Assembly: GCA_037903475.1 (NCBI GenBank)
Contig: JBAJFG010000611.1
Location: 806,001 to 870,000 of the forward strand
Length of the DNA: 64,000 nucleotides
From: Ancylostoma caninum
Taxonomy: Eukaryota > Nematoda > Chromadorea > Rhabditida > Ancylostomatidae
Direction of reading: 5' to 3'
Each line of letters begins with the position of its first letter. Positions within the stretch are counted from its first letter, which is position 1. A model generated the notes under the pieces. The model saw only the letters and a program-made list of their open reading frames with translations. It was not told the DNA's origin and ran no database searches. The position numbers were made by a program, and so were the translations under genes. Positions 33,301-46,500 of this stretch are shown piece after piece.

Positions 33301-36300
33301 TTAATGGTAAAATATTTGTTCTAATTTCTGTTTTTTGCAGGCACTGAAAGCACAGGGGGACAAGAGCGGCGACCTTCAACGGGACAACAAACGAGCGCTT
33401 GAAGAACGACTACGCTCACAGGAGCAACAGACGGAATCCTTGAACAAACAACTACTTGTAAGGTCCTTATAACTTGTTGGAAACGCGGGGTCCTTATCCG
33501 AGTGTCTTCCAGGCTGATCGAGCAAAACAGAAGGAACGCTTCCAGAAGGTGAACGAGGCGTTAGCGGCGCTTGAGCATCATTTGGAACTCGGGAACAACA
33601 AGATTGATAACATAATGAATTCAGAGATACAGACAAGGTGATTCATATGCTTGTTTTTTTTTTTGCCAAGGGGTTAGAAACTGTGCGGACCTCCGGGATA
33701 TATGTATACTCCAGGATACACATATATGACGGTTTTAGCGAAGGTGTGGGGTTTGATTAATAAACTCTGTTCTTTTTCTGAGAACCATTTTGCTTTCTTT
33801 TCTTTACCCATTTTTCGTATTCTACAAGCTATTTTACATCCCTGGAGCTTCTCCAAGAACCATTTCCGCTGGGTTCTTCTGCTCAAACATTCAAATCCTG
33901 AGCCGACAAAGAATTACTCTTTGAAAATTCCTTTTATGTTGTCGTCATCATAGTTTAAGAGTTTGAGGAACAACTTTTCGAGAAGCATATGTATCGCAGA
34001 AGTGGTGATGCAGGTTCTGGAGGATGAAGTGAATCCGAAAAACCTCCTTCTCGCCTCTTGGACATTAGTGGTATGCCACTAAGTTGAGAGCACTCCAGAA
34101 TTCCTTAGCTTCCAACATCGATAATTATTCCGTTCTGTCCCATTGTATAGTTTCGGAAGCTCTGCTCTGGAAAATCTCTCCTAGTTTACTGCTCAGTACA
34201 GATAGACAGAAGTACAAAACAGGACACTAGGAGAGAAAAAATACAGAATCCTCCTTCTTCTTCCTCCTTTCTGTTTCATTGCTGACTTTATCCAAGATTC
34301 AGTGAACGACCACAGTGCTGTAGAGTGAAAGGATAGGGATGGAAGGGGGGGGGGGGGGTGGTGCCCCTCTAGACATCCCTTTTCTCCCAACCAATACACG
34401 TGCTCATCTTCAGGATAGCAGTTCGGCTTCGGCCATTGGAATTTTTGCAATTTGTTAAAAACGAAAAGGTCAGAGCCGTTTATTCTGTTTCCACTGTTTG
34501 GACTTGTGAAAAACAGCGGCTAAATTTTTTCGGAATGGAAGCAAGGAAACTGTGGTGTTCCTTCGCAAAAATGGCCACTACTGTTCCCCCGTATGTCCCT
34601 AACATTTCTTCCAACATATGATGCAGCATCACATTCAAAAACACTCGACAGATCCGTTTACATTGGCTTATTATAGTTTATTCATTTCAAACGAAAAACA
34701 TCCAGCAATGCATGTGTTTTTTACGTATGTATGCTTGCCATTTCTTCAATTCTTCAATTCTTCTCCAGTATTCTTGTGGAACAAGTTTGCTCTTTCAAGC
34801 TTCAGCTCGGATTATAAGTGCAGATTTAGCTTCTCTTTAAAAGATAAATCCGTAACGTTTCATTTTTCTTGTTTTGAGAATGTTTCCATTCCAATTTTCC
34901 TTCAATTCCTTCCAGAACGATAGTGAAATGAGACATGTAACTGCTAAATTAAACCGAAACATAACATAAAGAGTAGATATGTACCTTCAAAAACGAAATA
35001 TTGTGTACAGTGAGATGGGAAATCATAGGGAAATGTAAGCGATTCCGTGTGTCTAATCCATTCTGAGATTCTTATTTGTGTATGTGGTTTACTATTTTGC
35101 CCTTTACTGTTTTACACTTCTCTCGGCTATCGGCTGCTGTGTTGTGGTTACAGTTCTCACGAAAACTATTGAGCTGAAGAATAACAGCGGATTTTTGATA
35201 CGCAACCAAGGATTGGGCACGTGCCGTAGCCCTTAATGTATTAAGGGTCAATCATATTGGTTCACGCCAGAATCTTAAGAGTCAAAATCAGCTCTTTAAA
35301 ATGAGACAGAAGGCGGCGGCTTCGGGTACTAATAGTGAAGACCTTTTGGGCAAATTTATGGGATGTTTTTGAGGAGTCCATAAAGCCTTGTGCAATATGT
35401 GCGGACAGCACGCACTTTTATTTTAATAATTGACACCCGTATCATAATTCTGCGTAGGGATATCCATTAGCACTTTTCTGAGCAGTGTTGAGATAGATAG
35501 GGTCATTTCTGAGCAAGCTATCTCTCCAACAATCTCCGTCATCCTGGGCAGAGAGGATGATGTTCTCGAACGTCTCTTGAGCAAAGAGGTCATGGATAAT
35601 AATGCTTCGTGCGATAGGCAAGATGTTCAGGAGTCAGCCAAGGATTGCGAACTTTGATTAAAAACCATTCCTTAGTCAGGCTTTTACCAAGCTTCTCATT
35701 TTGAAGTGACAGATAATACATGCAGCATGGACTCTTCATGAGCAAGAACGGGTGTTTGCGCAAAATTCTACCCCCGATATATTTTAATTTCAAAATTACT
35801 GGCAGTCAGAAGATGAGTTTGACGTCAGAAGGATGAGGACGATCACCCTATTCCGCACGACATTGGAAAAACCGCATTAAATGCATTCCGTCACAATTGA
35901 GTTATGTAAACGAGCTCTGAAGGATGTTTCGCTATTCATCTCTCTAACATTAGTTGAAGCTGTATAGTTCCTCTCCTTGTCTTCGACCTTTGCTGTTGGT
36001 GCATTCAAGACCACCCACGGTCAAATTCAAACATTCTTCCCATAAAATCCATGGCTTACTTCTCCTGCTACACACAAACTTGAGGGTACCCCAGTTGTTC
36101 TAGTTGTATCCAGGAAATCCATTGTACATTAGTTGCCGTCTGCTGTTCTTCCCACCAATTTTTTTTGTCTAATTTGTTTATATTTATTTACCGATTATTT
36201 TCTTCCAAGTGATTTCCTTGCTAATGGGCCCTTACCAGCCACCTCTTGGAATTCCTACCAATGTCTTCTGGTGGATCCTCGTCATTAGGACTTCACACCC

Positions 36301-37471
36301 CAACATGACTAAATATCCTGGAATCTTTATAAATTTTTTGGATCGATTGTGAAACTTGTAGGCCATCTTTTCCAGGAAACTCCACGAGAAGAGTCTCCTA
36401 TCGAAAATAACTGAGGTGGAAGACAAGCTGAACTCGTACATTGGAAATCTCACAAAGTCGATAGACGAAGTGAAATCCGGGAAAGAAAGTGTGAAGATCC
36501 CGTCGTTGGATGTAGACGCCGTATGTTTTCCAGACTAATTTGGTTATAAGCGAGCAGCGACAAGATGACAGCACCGTCACTGCTAAAAACATCCTGAAAT
36601 GCCTGTAATTCTATATTCTGCTACACTATTTCTGCTTGATATTCAGGAAGATCCATTAGAATGATTACTATAGTTCAAGACTGTTTGAATTAATTACAAT
36701 TTGTCAAATATTAATAGCGTTGCTCCACTAATAGGTGGAAGGTTCATTCTCATCATTGATCGTTGCCGTTTTGAGTAGACGTCCTTTATTGCTTCCAGAC
36801 ACTCAACTAGCCATCTTTGCCCCTTTTCAGCGACTCACTCATGCGAAACCTTACCCACAGGATAATTGCGTCAGACAAATTCTTACGAGTTTTTGTACTC
36901 TCAGCTGCAGTAGCGCTGCTCACAGAATACATATTCATCATTATTCTATGATTCAGTAAAGCCAGCATCTCCTCTCAAATTGTTCTATAGTTTATACGGT
37001 GTACATATTTGTACGTCCTTTGCTCAGATCCGAGCTTTTCACGGTAATCAGAATTTTCTTGAAGCAAATTTCATATACCAAATTTCAGTTACGACGTGAA
37101 ATGGAGGCGATCGCTGCAGATAAGAATAAACTCAGCATGGAAGGACTGCTGAAACTCGAGGAGAAAATGACCCGAGTTCAAGCTGGTACGTTATCTTGGC
37201 AATGTCTTACTGATCTCGTTAAACGTAAGGGAATGTCTTCCGCTTCTTCTTCATCCCAAAATGGCAAAAATTCTGGATCTCGCTGCTGGTTTATGCTCAG
37301 AGAACGATTCTGACGGAGAGAATTTGTCAGTTTTGTGCTCAACTAGTTTTACATGCTAGGAAAACGGCTTGGAACGGCCATTATTTTGACAATGTTAGTT
37401 TTTTTTCTTTCTTTCAGTAGTTATGAATCTCTTTCACACTGTTCCGAAAACGGCACACCTATGTGGTGTAA

Positions 37472-37518
<47 letters not shown>

Positions 37519-40500
37519 ATTTGCTTGGGGTTAAAAGCAGAAATTATGCTACTGTAAATTCTGACGTTCATCGTATCAGATTGTAGTGTAGTAGGCTTGT
37601 CCAGCATTAGCCATTTTGGCTACCAAGACTCGTTCTAATTAGAAAAAACTAGCTTTAGCCACCTATCTAACTATAGTAGAAATGGGTGAAGCTTTTTAAC
37701 TTCATCTGAGTCTAGGAAGTTTTCATTGGGATGGAAAGATGTGCTAGAAGAAATTGGCGAAATATTTTCCGGAGTCCGAATTTCTATAGAAGCTGTAATC
37801 ATTTCATGTGCACACCAGGGATGAGTGAATCATCCGTAGCCGGTTATCCGTAGGGTTTGACATATCCGCTATCCCGACAGTTATCCGGGTTTTTGGCACC
37901 GGATAATGGCCCGAACAAGGAAGAAATTGATTGCTTTCACTTCTTCTCCGAAAGACAGTCTCAAACACTTGAGGTGCGTATATTCTAGCGCCTTTTCCAT
38001 CGATTCATCGGTGGCTTAGATTCTTGGAACAAGGTAGGCAAAAGTAATTCAGACCGTATGCTTCCGGCTAGGACGAAGAAATTTTTTGCTCATTTTCTCT
38101 GAGTTGTCTTTGTCGGTGGTGTCCGCCACTATAAATCCTTAACCTTGATCTATTATCTGGTGGTTTTCGAGTCTTGAAGAATCTCGCATCCGGTCATTGC
38201 TAGTGCACGTCTAGGGCTATCTTTCAAACTTCATGGAAGAGCTTCTCAGAAAAAAAAGGCAGTGTTATAATCGCTCATCGTAATCTTATTTAAATAATTT
38301 CTTGCAACAGAGTTTTTATCCTTCAAGTGACCTTAATGGATGTTATGATGTTAGATGGAATGTACTCGATGCTTCAATGGTGCAACATTATTCAAACATG
38401 ATATTTTAACGATTCAATGATCGTGCAATTTGCCAGCTTAGTTCCTTTTGCGACATTGTTTGTTTTGGATCCTCATCATGAAGGGTGAATGTCGAGTAGC
38501 AGTGGTATAAATCTCAATAATGCGTTGGTTTTTGAAAGATTCTTCGAATTGTTTTAGAGTTTTGCAGCTGTGTCTTCAAATTTTGCGACATAGTCGGGCT
38601 TTCTGTTATCCATGCTTCATTCCATTCGAATATCCAAGAAATGTTCTAAGGAAATAGATTTATGTTAGTTCTCGAGCAATTGCATATATGTACATATAAT
38701 TCGATCCTAGCATTTAATGAGCTTGAAAATACTCTTCATAGTTTGCAAAGTTTTGTATTTCCCACTTTTCGTGAACAACTCAACATCCACAGATATGAGC
38801 TCATATCCGCTGGGCTTCTACAGGGTGCGCCACAAGTTCGTGCACACCATGTTTAGTAACGCCACAGCGGCTGAATTCAACGTAATGGGATGACCTTTAT
38901 AGCGACACTGAGCCAACTCAATTGCAACTCAAACCACCTATCAGATCAGGAATATGTCGCCATTTGCTTCTGTAATAACTCAAGGTTGAGAGAGTAGTGA
39001 GCACCTCGCGGCATAGTGGTGTTTCTTGTATAAATTCTTCTCGAAACTTTTCCATAGTTTTATGCCACGAGTCCAAAATTATGTATAATATAGCACTTGA
39101 ATTGGCTTTGAATCTAGGCTGTGAGCAGCAATTCGTCAGATTTACGTTGGCGCTATAGAAGAGTTCGTTCTCAGCACGGGATTTCGTTTGCGTATCACTC
39201 CAGGAGGGGCACTTGGAACATGAGCAGAATCTACCTTCGGCTAAGACGTCACCTTGGCTCTGTTCGATTCGATTTGGAAGCAGCAAGGTGCCTTCTCTTC
39301 CAATGTGCTGTGTGACGGAAAATCAATGCAGCTCCGATGTTGTGAATCACAAGAAACCTTGAAAAATTAGCTCATGCACGCCCTTCACTCAAAAACTTTC
39401 TGAAATTTTCGAGAAAGAAAGTAAGACGGTGCCTCCCAGTTCTTCCGGCGAATTCCTCAATGTCTTCCACCCCCAATGTTTTAGGAGAAACGACACGATT
39501 TGTTCTGAAGAGTGCCTTCAGTTCAAAGTGGACATTGTTATACCGTGCAGCGAAGTGCACGCTAGTCTTTCAACCTATTACAAAAGCAAATAGCGACATA
39601 TTCCTGATCTGATGGGTGGTTTGAGTTACTATCGAGTTGGCTCAGTGTCGCTGGAGAGGTCACCCCATTATGTTGAATTCCGCCGCTGTGGCGTTACTAG
39701 ACATGGTGTGCAAGAACTTATGGTGCACCCTGCACAAATTATAACATGATTACTGTCACGAGCGAAAAAGGGTAAAATTCAAGAACTCAAGAGGTACAAT
39801 TCCAAAAAAATTTGGACCTCAGGAATATGGGAGAATAGAACTGCCAGAGAATAGTTATGGAATATCCATTATCACTACGCGACCAGTAAGCAGCATTATG
39901 CGCGTCAAACAAATACTGCGTCAGTAGTACGTGAATCTGAGTAAGATTACATGTGGTTTCTTCAGTAAAATAACTCTGGCCTCGAACTTAAAGGCAGCAC
40001 CCACGAAAAATTTGATGTCTGAGGTCTTCCATAACCATAGTAATGGTCCAAACAATTCGAGGGAGAAAGTAGCAAGGAAAACTCAACCGTTCCTATGATA
40101 TGATTAGTTAAATGACCAAGATCCTGGATCAGCAAGATCAGCATGGGGTCGTTCGATCGAGTTGTTGCGGCAGCGGATCGTTGCTGCCAGCTGGTTTGGT
40201 GTGCAGCCATTTCTTTCATTGTTATTATAAAGCTATTTCTTGGTTCTTCACTTTCCTCCTTGCTTTGTTCAGCACAATGAATTTTTCCACTTGTTATTTC
40301 ACAAAAAATATACTGCTTCAGTTACTTGTATGTCTGATCTTCGCCAATATCTCATTTTCAAATTTCTTCATGCCTCTGGGAATGCATTAGAATTGGTGTT
40401 TCTGCGACACCTTGGCTAGTCACTTCACCTTTTTCAAAATTAGTTATCTTCTGTCAACTTCAAGAACGCTGCAAAACATTGTCAAAAATCAGTTTCGCCA

Positions 40501-43500
40501 GCAAAACAGCTGAGAAAAAAGGCAGCGTTATCGACTTTTTTGATTGGTCTGCAACGAACAGGTCGCACAACTCGGCCCACCTTCCCTGGAAGCGATGAGT
40601 TGAGGGGCTCCTAAAAACGAGTACTTCGAAGGTTTCGACTGTTTTCAGTATTGCAACAGTGTTCAGAAAACGCGATTACTCTTAATTGTGTCGGAATCTC
40701 GAGGTCGTAAATTTCCTTGGGTGCAGCCTCTAAAGGAGAGAAGAACTGCTGCGAAGGATCATAGACAGCAGGAATGCTTTGCTGCGCGGCCCTCATTCAC
40801 CTTTGTGAACGATAAGAATTACGTTATTCGGAAATTAATGCAAGCTGTACATCTTTGCCGAATATAAACAAGTTTGTTTATGTCTCGTTGCTTAGAACTC
40901 TAAAGTTATGAGCTTACTCCTAAAATTCTTTACTGACACATTTTTTCCCGAAAGATGTCGAGTTATTTAAAGAAATGGTACCGTTCGTTGAGAGATCCGG
41001 CGTATATGGAGGATGAAGCAGAGTTTGGTAGTCCAGCTCGCTAAACTTTTGCAACACTGGTTGTGCAGCATGTGACCAGGCGTCATCGTGAAGTATAGTT
41101 GTTCTTCTTCTATGCACCAATGCCGGGTACATACGTTAAAACTTCTAGTGCATATTGTTAAATCTTGAACGTAGTTCCCGTTACCGTAGTGATTCTAAAT
41201 GGATTGAGAAAACCAGTCTAGCAACAGAAGGCCAGACTATCAGCACAACCTCCATCTGGAGCAACTTCGAAGTGGGGAAGGGCTGCAGCGGCTCGATACT
41301 GCCCAACCATTAAGCCGACCACTGACATGTCTCGTCGCCAGGTCACAACGCGATCGAGAGTCGAGTCGTTTTTGTTGAGTAGAAAAGCATGGGGACACCT
41401 TACAAAGACGACTTTTCTACTTCACGCTCAACTGGTACGGGATCCATTCATGAAGCTTATTCGGCTTCTTGGTTTTCTTGAGCAACTTTGACTTGGAGAA
41501 AGGCTGCGGAACTTGATCGCCGTCCAACTATTCAGCCGCTCATCGTCATTTCTTACAAAGGATTCAGTTCCAACCACAGATCACAATGCGATTGATGAAC
41601 GGGTCGTTTTTATTGCGTAAAAGGAGCGTCGACGACATCTTATAACGAGTGCTCCGACTTGCCTCCGGCAAGTCTCGCACTTGCCCGCTTTGCGGGACCT
41701 TCGTACCGACGTACCTATACATAGTGCTCAGCAAAAGTGGCCAAAGCAGACAGTTGCGAGGCTCGCTGGATGCGAGTCGGAGCACTTGTCACTTATCTCC
41801 TACATGTAATTGTTTGTTGTGTCGCAGTATCACATGCGTGCCCCTATTTATTAGGGTGTCGGGAAATGATTGAGGCACTCAAGATTTTTTTTTTCAGTCC
41901 TCAAACTTTTTCTCTTCTATTAGAAAGCCTCTATTATTAGGAAAGGATATGCTGTAAGCCACCTATCAAGGACAGTTCCAGTACTGCTGGGTCAGTAATC
42001 ATATTAATACAGGTCAAAGAACTCATCAGAAAATGATCGAAAATCGTGAAAGATGGCGAAGTGTTGGTCGGCCAAAGAGTGCTCAAGCTACCAGGCAAGG
42101 TGTTAGATGGAAAGCTCGGGGTCGGACAGAAGTGGCGTGTGTGGCACCGCGGTCCGTCTCTGCTTCTTCTACTGTGCACGAGTCAAGGAAGTCATTTGAG
42201 GGTGCATTTTGTCGAGGAAAATGTGCACCTCGACATGTTGGTGTTTCTTTTCTCTGATATTGATAGATCGTCGCCCTAAACTTACGATTGTAAATGCCGC
42301 TGTTTTCCATTATGTTGCTTATCAGTGACTCCGACGGAACATATCTTGCTCCTCAGCTCAGGAGATCGCCGATTATGAAAATGGGCTTTGGGGAGACGTA
42401 TCGCCCAAAAAGAAACGTCGGGACCGACGGCTCACAGTTGTACGGCTGAGGGGCACCGGGACGAATGTCACAATAATGTTATTATCCCTCCTGCTGCCAC
42501 TGGTGCTCCATAGGTGCTCATAAAAGAAAATCACTTGGAGTGGGTGCTCGTACATTTTTGCGCCTAGACAACAAATGGCGCAGCGCCATGTCCCTGCATC
42601 CACGCGGGTGCAGATGCTCCGATAGCATGGTATCACATATCCACGTACCACGGAGATAGGTCACGTGGGAGGGTAACAAGAAAGGATTTCCGCTGAAGTG
42701 TTTCAATCATTTCCCGACAACCTAATAGTTGCTTCGTTTTCAGATGGAGATACCTGGAAATCCAGATGCCAAGGTCCGCATTGCACGTCTTCGCGGCGCT
42801 GCACCTTGACCCTCACTATGCACTTGCTTCCTGCTATCCGAGCCGCCGCAGTGTGCTGCGTCGGTTTAGCCTCGATAAAGCCTTGGATAGCTTTTGCATC
42901 TGGCCCTTTCATAATGGTTTACTGACCATTGAGAGATTGAAACACAAACCCAATCTATTTTCTGTGTTGGAGGAAAAAGAGCGCACAAATTAGGCAATGT
43001 GTGGTAGTGGCAGAAAAAATTGAGGATAGGTCAGTAATCTTTTCACAGGAATAAAATGATTTTCTGCGATTTCCTGACATTGCACAGGATGGCACAATTC
43101 TGAGTCGAACGGCATAGGTTCCATGTGTGTTTGTCCGTTGGATCGTGAGATATAGGCGATTGCCAACAGACATACAAACAGTTTTACCATATAATGATGA
43201 CGATTTTTTGGCTCATTTGGTGCGGGATCCATTTGTAGAGCTTCTTCAGCATTTTAAATTTCTTGAGGTGCTCCGAAACTGTTGCAGTGCACAATTCGAA
43301 TCTCCGCAAGTTCCCGAACTGTTGTGCTTTGTATTTTCTTCTACCACGGTCTTCATTTAGAGTTGCCCACAACAGAGAACATCTGCGACCTCAGCCTCAA
43401 AATCGAATTCTCTACTGCGATACTTTAGGATCCAATGTGTCGCTGTGTTTTCGTTGGCACTGTTCTAATCTCTGAGCGAATTGTGCAGGCTCCTTGCGGT

Positions 43501-46500
43501 GCATTAATTCCAAGACTGCATTCGTAGAAGTTGATCAGTCGCTGTCTTGACGCATCCATTCCATCCTGTGAAACCGGTAGTGGAATTCGATTATAGCAAC
43601 GATTATAATGGTCTCATGTTTGTGGAAAAACTGATAGTCCTAAACTGATTTACAAACAATATAGTATCAAAAACTCGCGGGCAACCCTCAATTTATAGAG
43701 AATTCTCTGCGTCTAAACAGTCCATTCTTGTGCGGTTCTTGTCCAAGTAGGGATATGGTTACAAAACTGTATCACAATTTGTAATATGTTAATTTCTCAG
43801 TGGAGACAACAACGTTTCCCACGTCCCCCTTCCCACCCCAGTCGGTCTAGTTGAGCGGATTTGCTTCATGCAGCAATATTACGATTGCTGAGCAAATTTG
43901 CTGCTCCAAAAAAGCCGTGGACAATCAAATTTTCGTCTACGTTGCAGGAAAACCTCGATTAAGCTTGCATTCAACATGTTTTTTCTCTTTCTGATAATGT
44001 CACGCTCTATTGCTTCTAACGAATATCAATTTGTACATGGATTAGACGTAAACCATATTCTGCAGAACGCTATCGCTACAAGCTAGCTACATAAGTGTGC
44101 TTGAAATGAACAGGAAATACGTTATTTGATGTTCTACAGGGTGGTCCCATCAAATTATCAAACAGTCTTGCATATTTCCGATATTAGCTTTATAATATCT
44201 CTGTTAATAGCTTGATTGCATTGTTTTTCTTTTGTTGCAATACAAGGAAACGCTGTATTCAGCCAAGCCAAAAGTAGCCCAAATGATGATCTCACAAAAA
44301 ATGACGTCTTTTCATAATACAATTCAATTTTGAAAACTTTTCGATGACATTAACGTTTCTGCAATCGTTACTTATCCTGAAAGTGATGTCTCACCTTGAC
44401 CACGGCTTGAATTTGACGGGAGTTTCATCGCAAATGCACCAGTTCTGTCACAACTTGCGTTGTCAGAAAGAAGAGAAAGGGATAGCTTATCCTGATAGTT
44501 CTTCTTCACTTTTTTGGGTGTGAACTATAGCTACAGTGGACAATAATCGGTTTGAAGTAGGTAAGTCATGTAAATATCCTGGTCTTCTCAAGTGTTTCCT
44601 TTCCTTTTTGTTTCGGGCCAAAAGATGCGAAGGAGGGGGTATGCCGAGGAATTGGTGAATGCACTGCCATAATTCTTGAAACACCAGGGGTGTCGTCGTA
44701 TTTGTGTTTCATCCCTAATTAGAGAACGTGGAGTAACTCCGGGATTGGGAGGATGGAGGTTCTCATAGGTAGCAGCTGAGTGTGGATAACGTCACGTGTG
44801 GCTAAACATGTAGGTAAGTGTCTGCCAGGTAAGGGATATTTGAGTACCTTAGCGCATCTACCATGGGTAATCTCAACGGTAATTGCTGGCCCAAATGCGA
44901 CAAGGTTTCATGGAGTACGGCATGTCCTACCTCACGAGGAGGATTCCTAGCCTACGTGTCATGGACACGTCCAACCTTCCCGCGAGAATGAACAGTAAAG
45001 AGTGGGTGAAAAGGGGAATCTCTGTTTTCCTCCCCTAGCCTGAATTCTAGACGCTACGATCAGATCCCCTATTTTCCCCTCTCCTATGAAGATTCGTTTG
45101 CTTCAGGATGTTGAGCTAAAACCTGCACTAGCTCCTCGACTGAACTCAAACAAAGGAATATGACGGAAATGTGCGTTTTTTGTGTCGACATCCAATAGAG
45201 TTCTCAACCCATAATTAAAGCGGACTATAGTGCAACCCATATATTGAAAAAAAGCACTGCAAAGATTCACTAGATCCATAGAAATGCTCGCAAATGTGGC
45301 ATAAAAATTGCATCCAGGAAATCCGTTCATTGTTTTGAAAGGTAGTGTATACTGTGGCCGCCACATATTTAGCACACCTACGATTTCCAACGACATATGA
45401 CAAATTTTTCACTACTCCCTCCCCCCTACCCCCTCTTTCAGATGCTCAAAGTGGACATAGCCTTAATCGAAATCGGCGGAACTGGATTAAAGAATCAAAA
45501 CCTTATCGGTTTTCCCGAATTTCGTATAGGATTTTTATACACACCTATGGGGAAAGGGAACGAGGTGATGCGAATCAAGGAGATTCTTGCTCAACATTCT
45601 GCTCTGGTGGTCATTGTCGTACTCTCCTCACAGACTGGAGTCAATCGCAGGAACAGATCGTCAAATCTGCTCGAAAATTCCTTTTTTTATGGGATAAAGG
45701 GAATATTGAAAGCCATAGAACTTTACTGAATGCCTGTTGAAAGCATAAGTCGAAGAAAAATCTGCGGCCAAAGTGCATGCCTAATCTTTGTGGTGTCCTT
45801 AAATCCTCGTTTCCGCATTTCTCAGATTTGTCGACAGCTTTTGCTCTTCCCTCAAATGAATAGCTGTCCATCAGTGCTGCTAGAGCAAAATGCGCAAATA
45901 TGTAAGAATAGAAACACAACTTTTATTTTTTTAATAGAGGGGTCTAAGGAAAAACGTATATCCAACAATACTGTATTTTGAGCGTCGAATACAGTAAATC
46001 CGTTCGGTGACATTTTCCGGAGGAGCAGCTGCGAGGAATGAATGTGCACATTGTGCGCTATCATATGCTCAAGCATCATCCTCATAGCTCACTCCATGCC
46101 TGAGATACAGTTTTCTAGATTTCACCAATTCATCAGCCAAAATTTGCGGCATACTATATGACCGCCACTGTATGTAGCTCCTTCATAAGTGATTGCGTAG
46201 AAACATCAACATCTCCCTGTTGACCCACGAATTTTCTCCACCTATTTCTGAAGCAATTTCTGAAAAAGCGCTCGAAGGAAAGTTGCCCTACAATTTGTCT
46301 AAGGTTGCGCAGATGAATTCAGTACTGAGATTTAAGTGAAAATTTACTGAGATTCAAGCGAAAATTATCTCAACTTGGAAGGAAGCAAAAAAAAACTGGA
46401 AGCTGCACCGGCTAATGTCGATCAGATCCACCATTTTCGTAGAGGAGAAGTTCATGAAGACGGCATCTGGATGTAATAAATGCCTGAAAAAATAGTTCCT

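Noticed and set aside
42990..43232. Minus-strand frame with a signal-peptide-like start (KLFVCLLAIAYIS)
   Set aside because: It directly follows the mariner N-terminal fragment and is better explained as frameshifted transposon debris.
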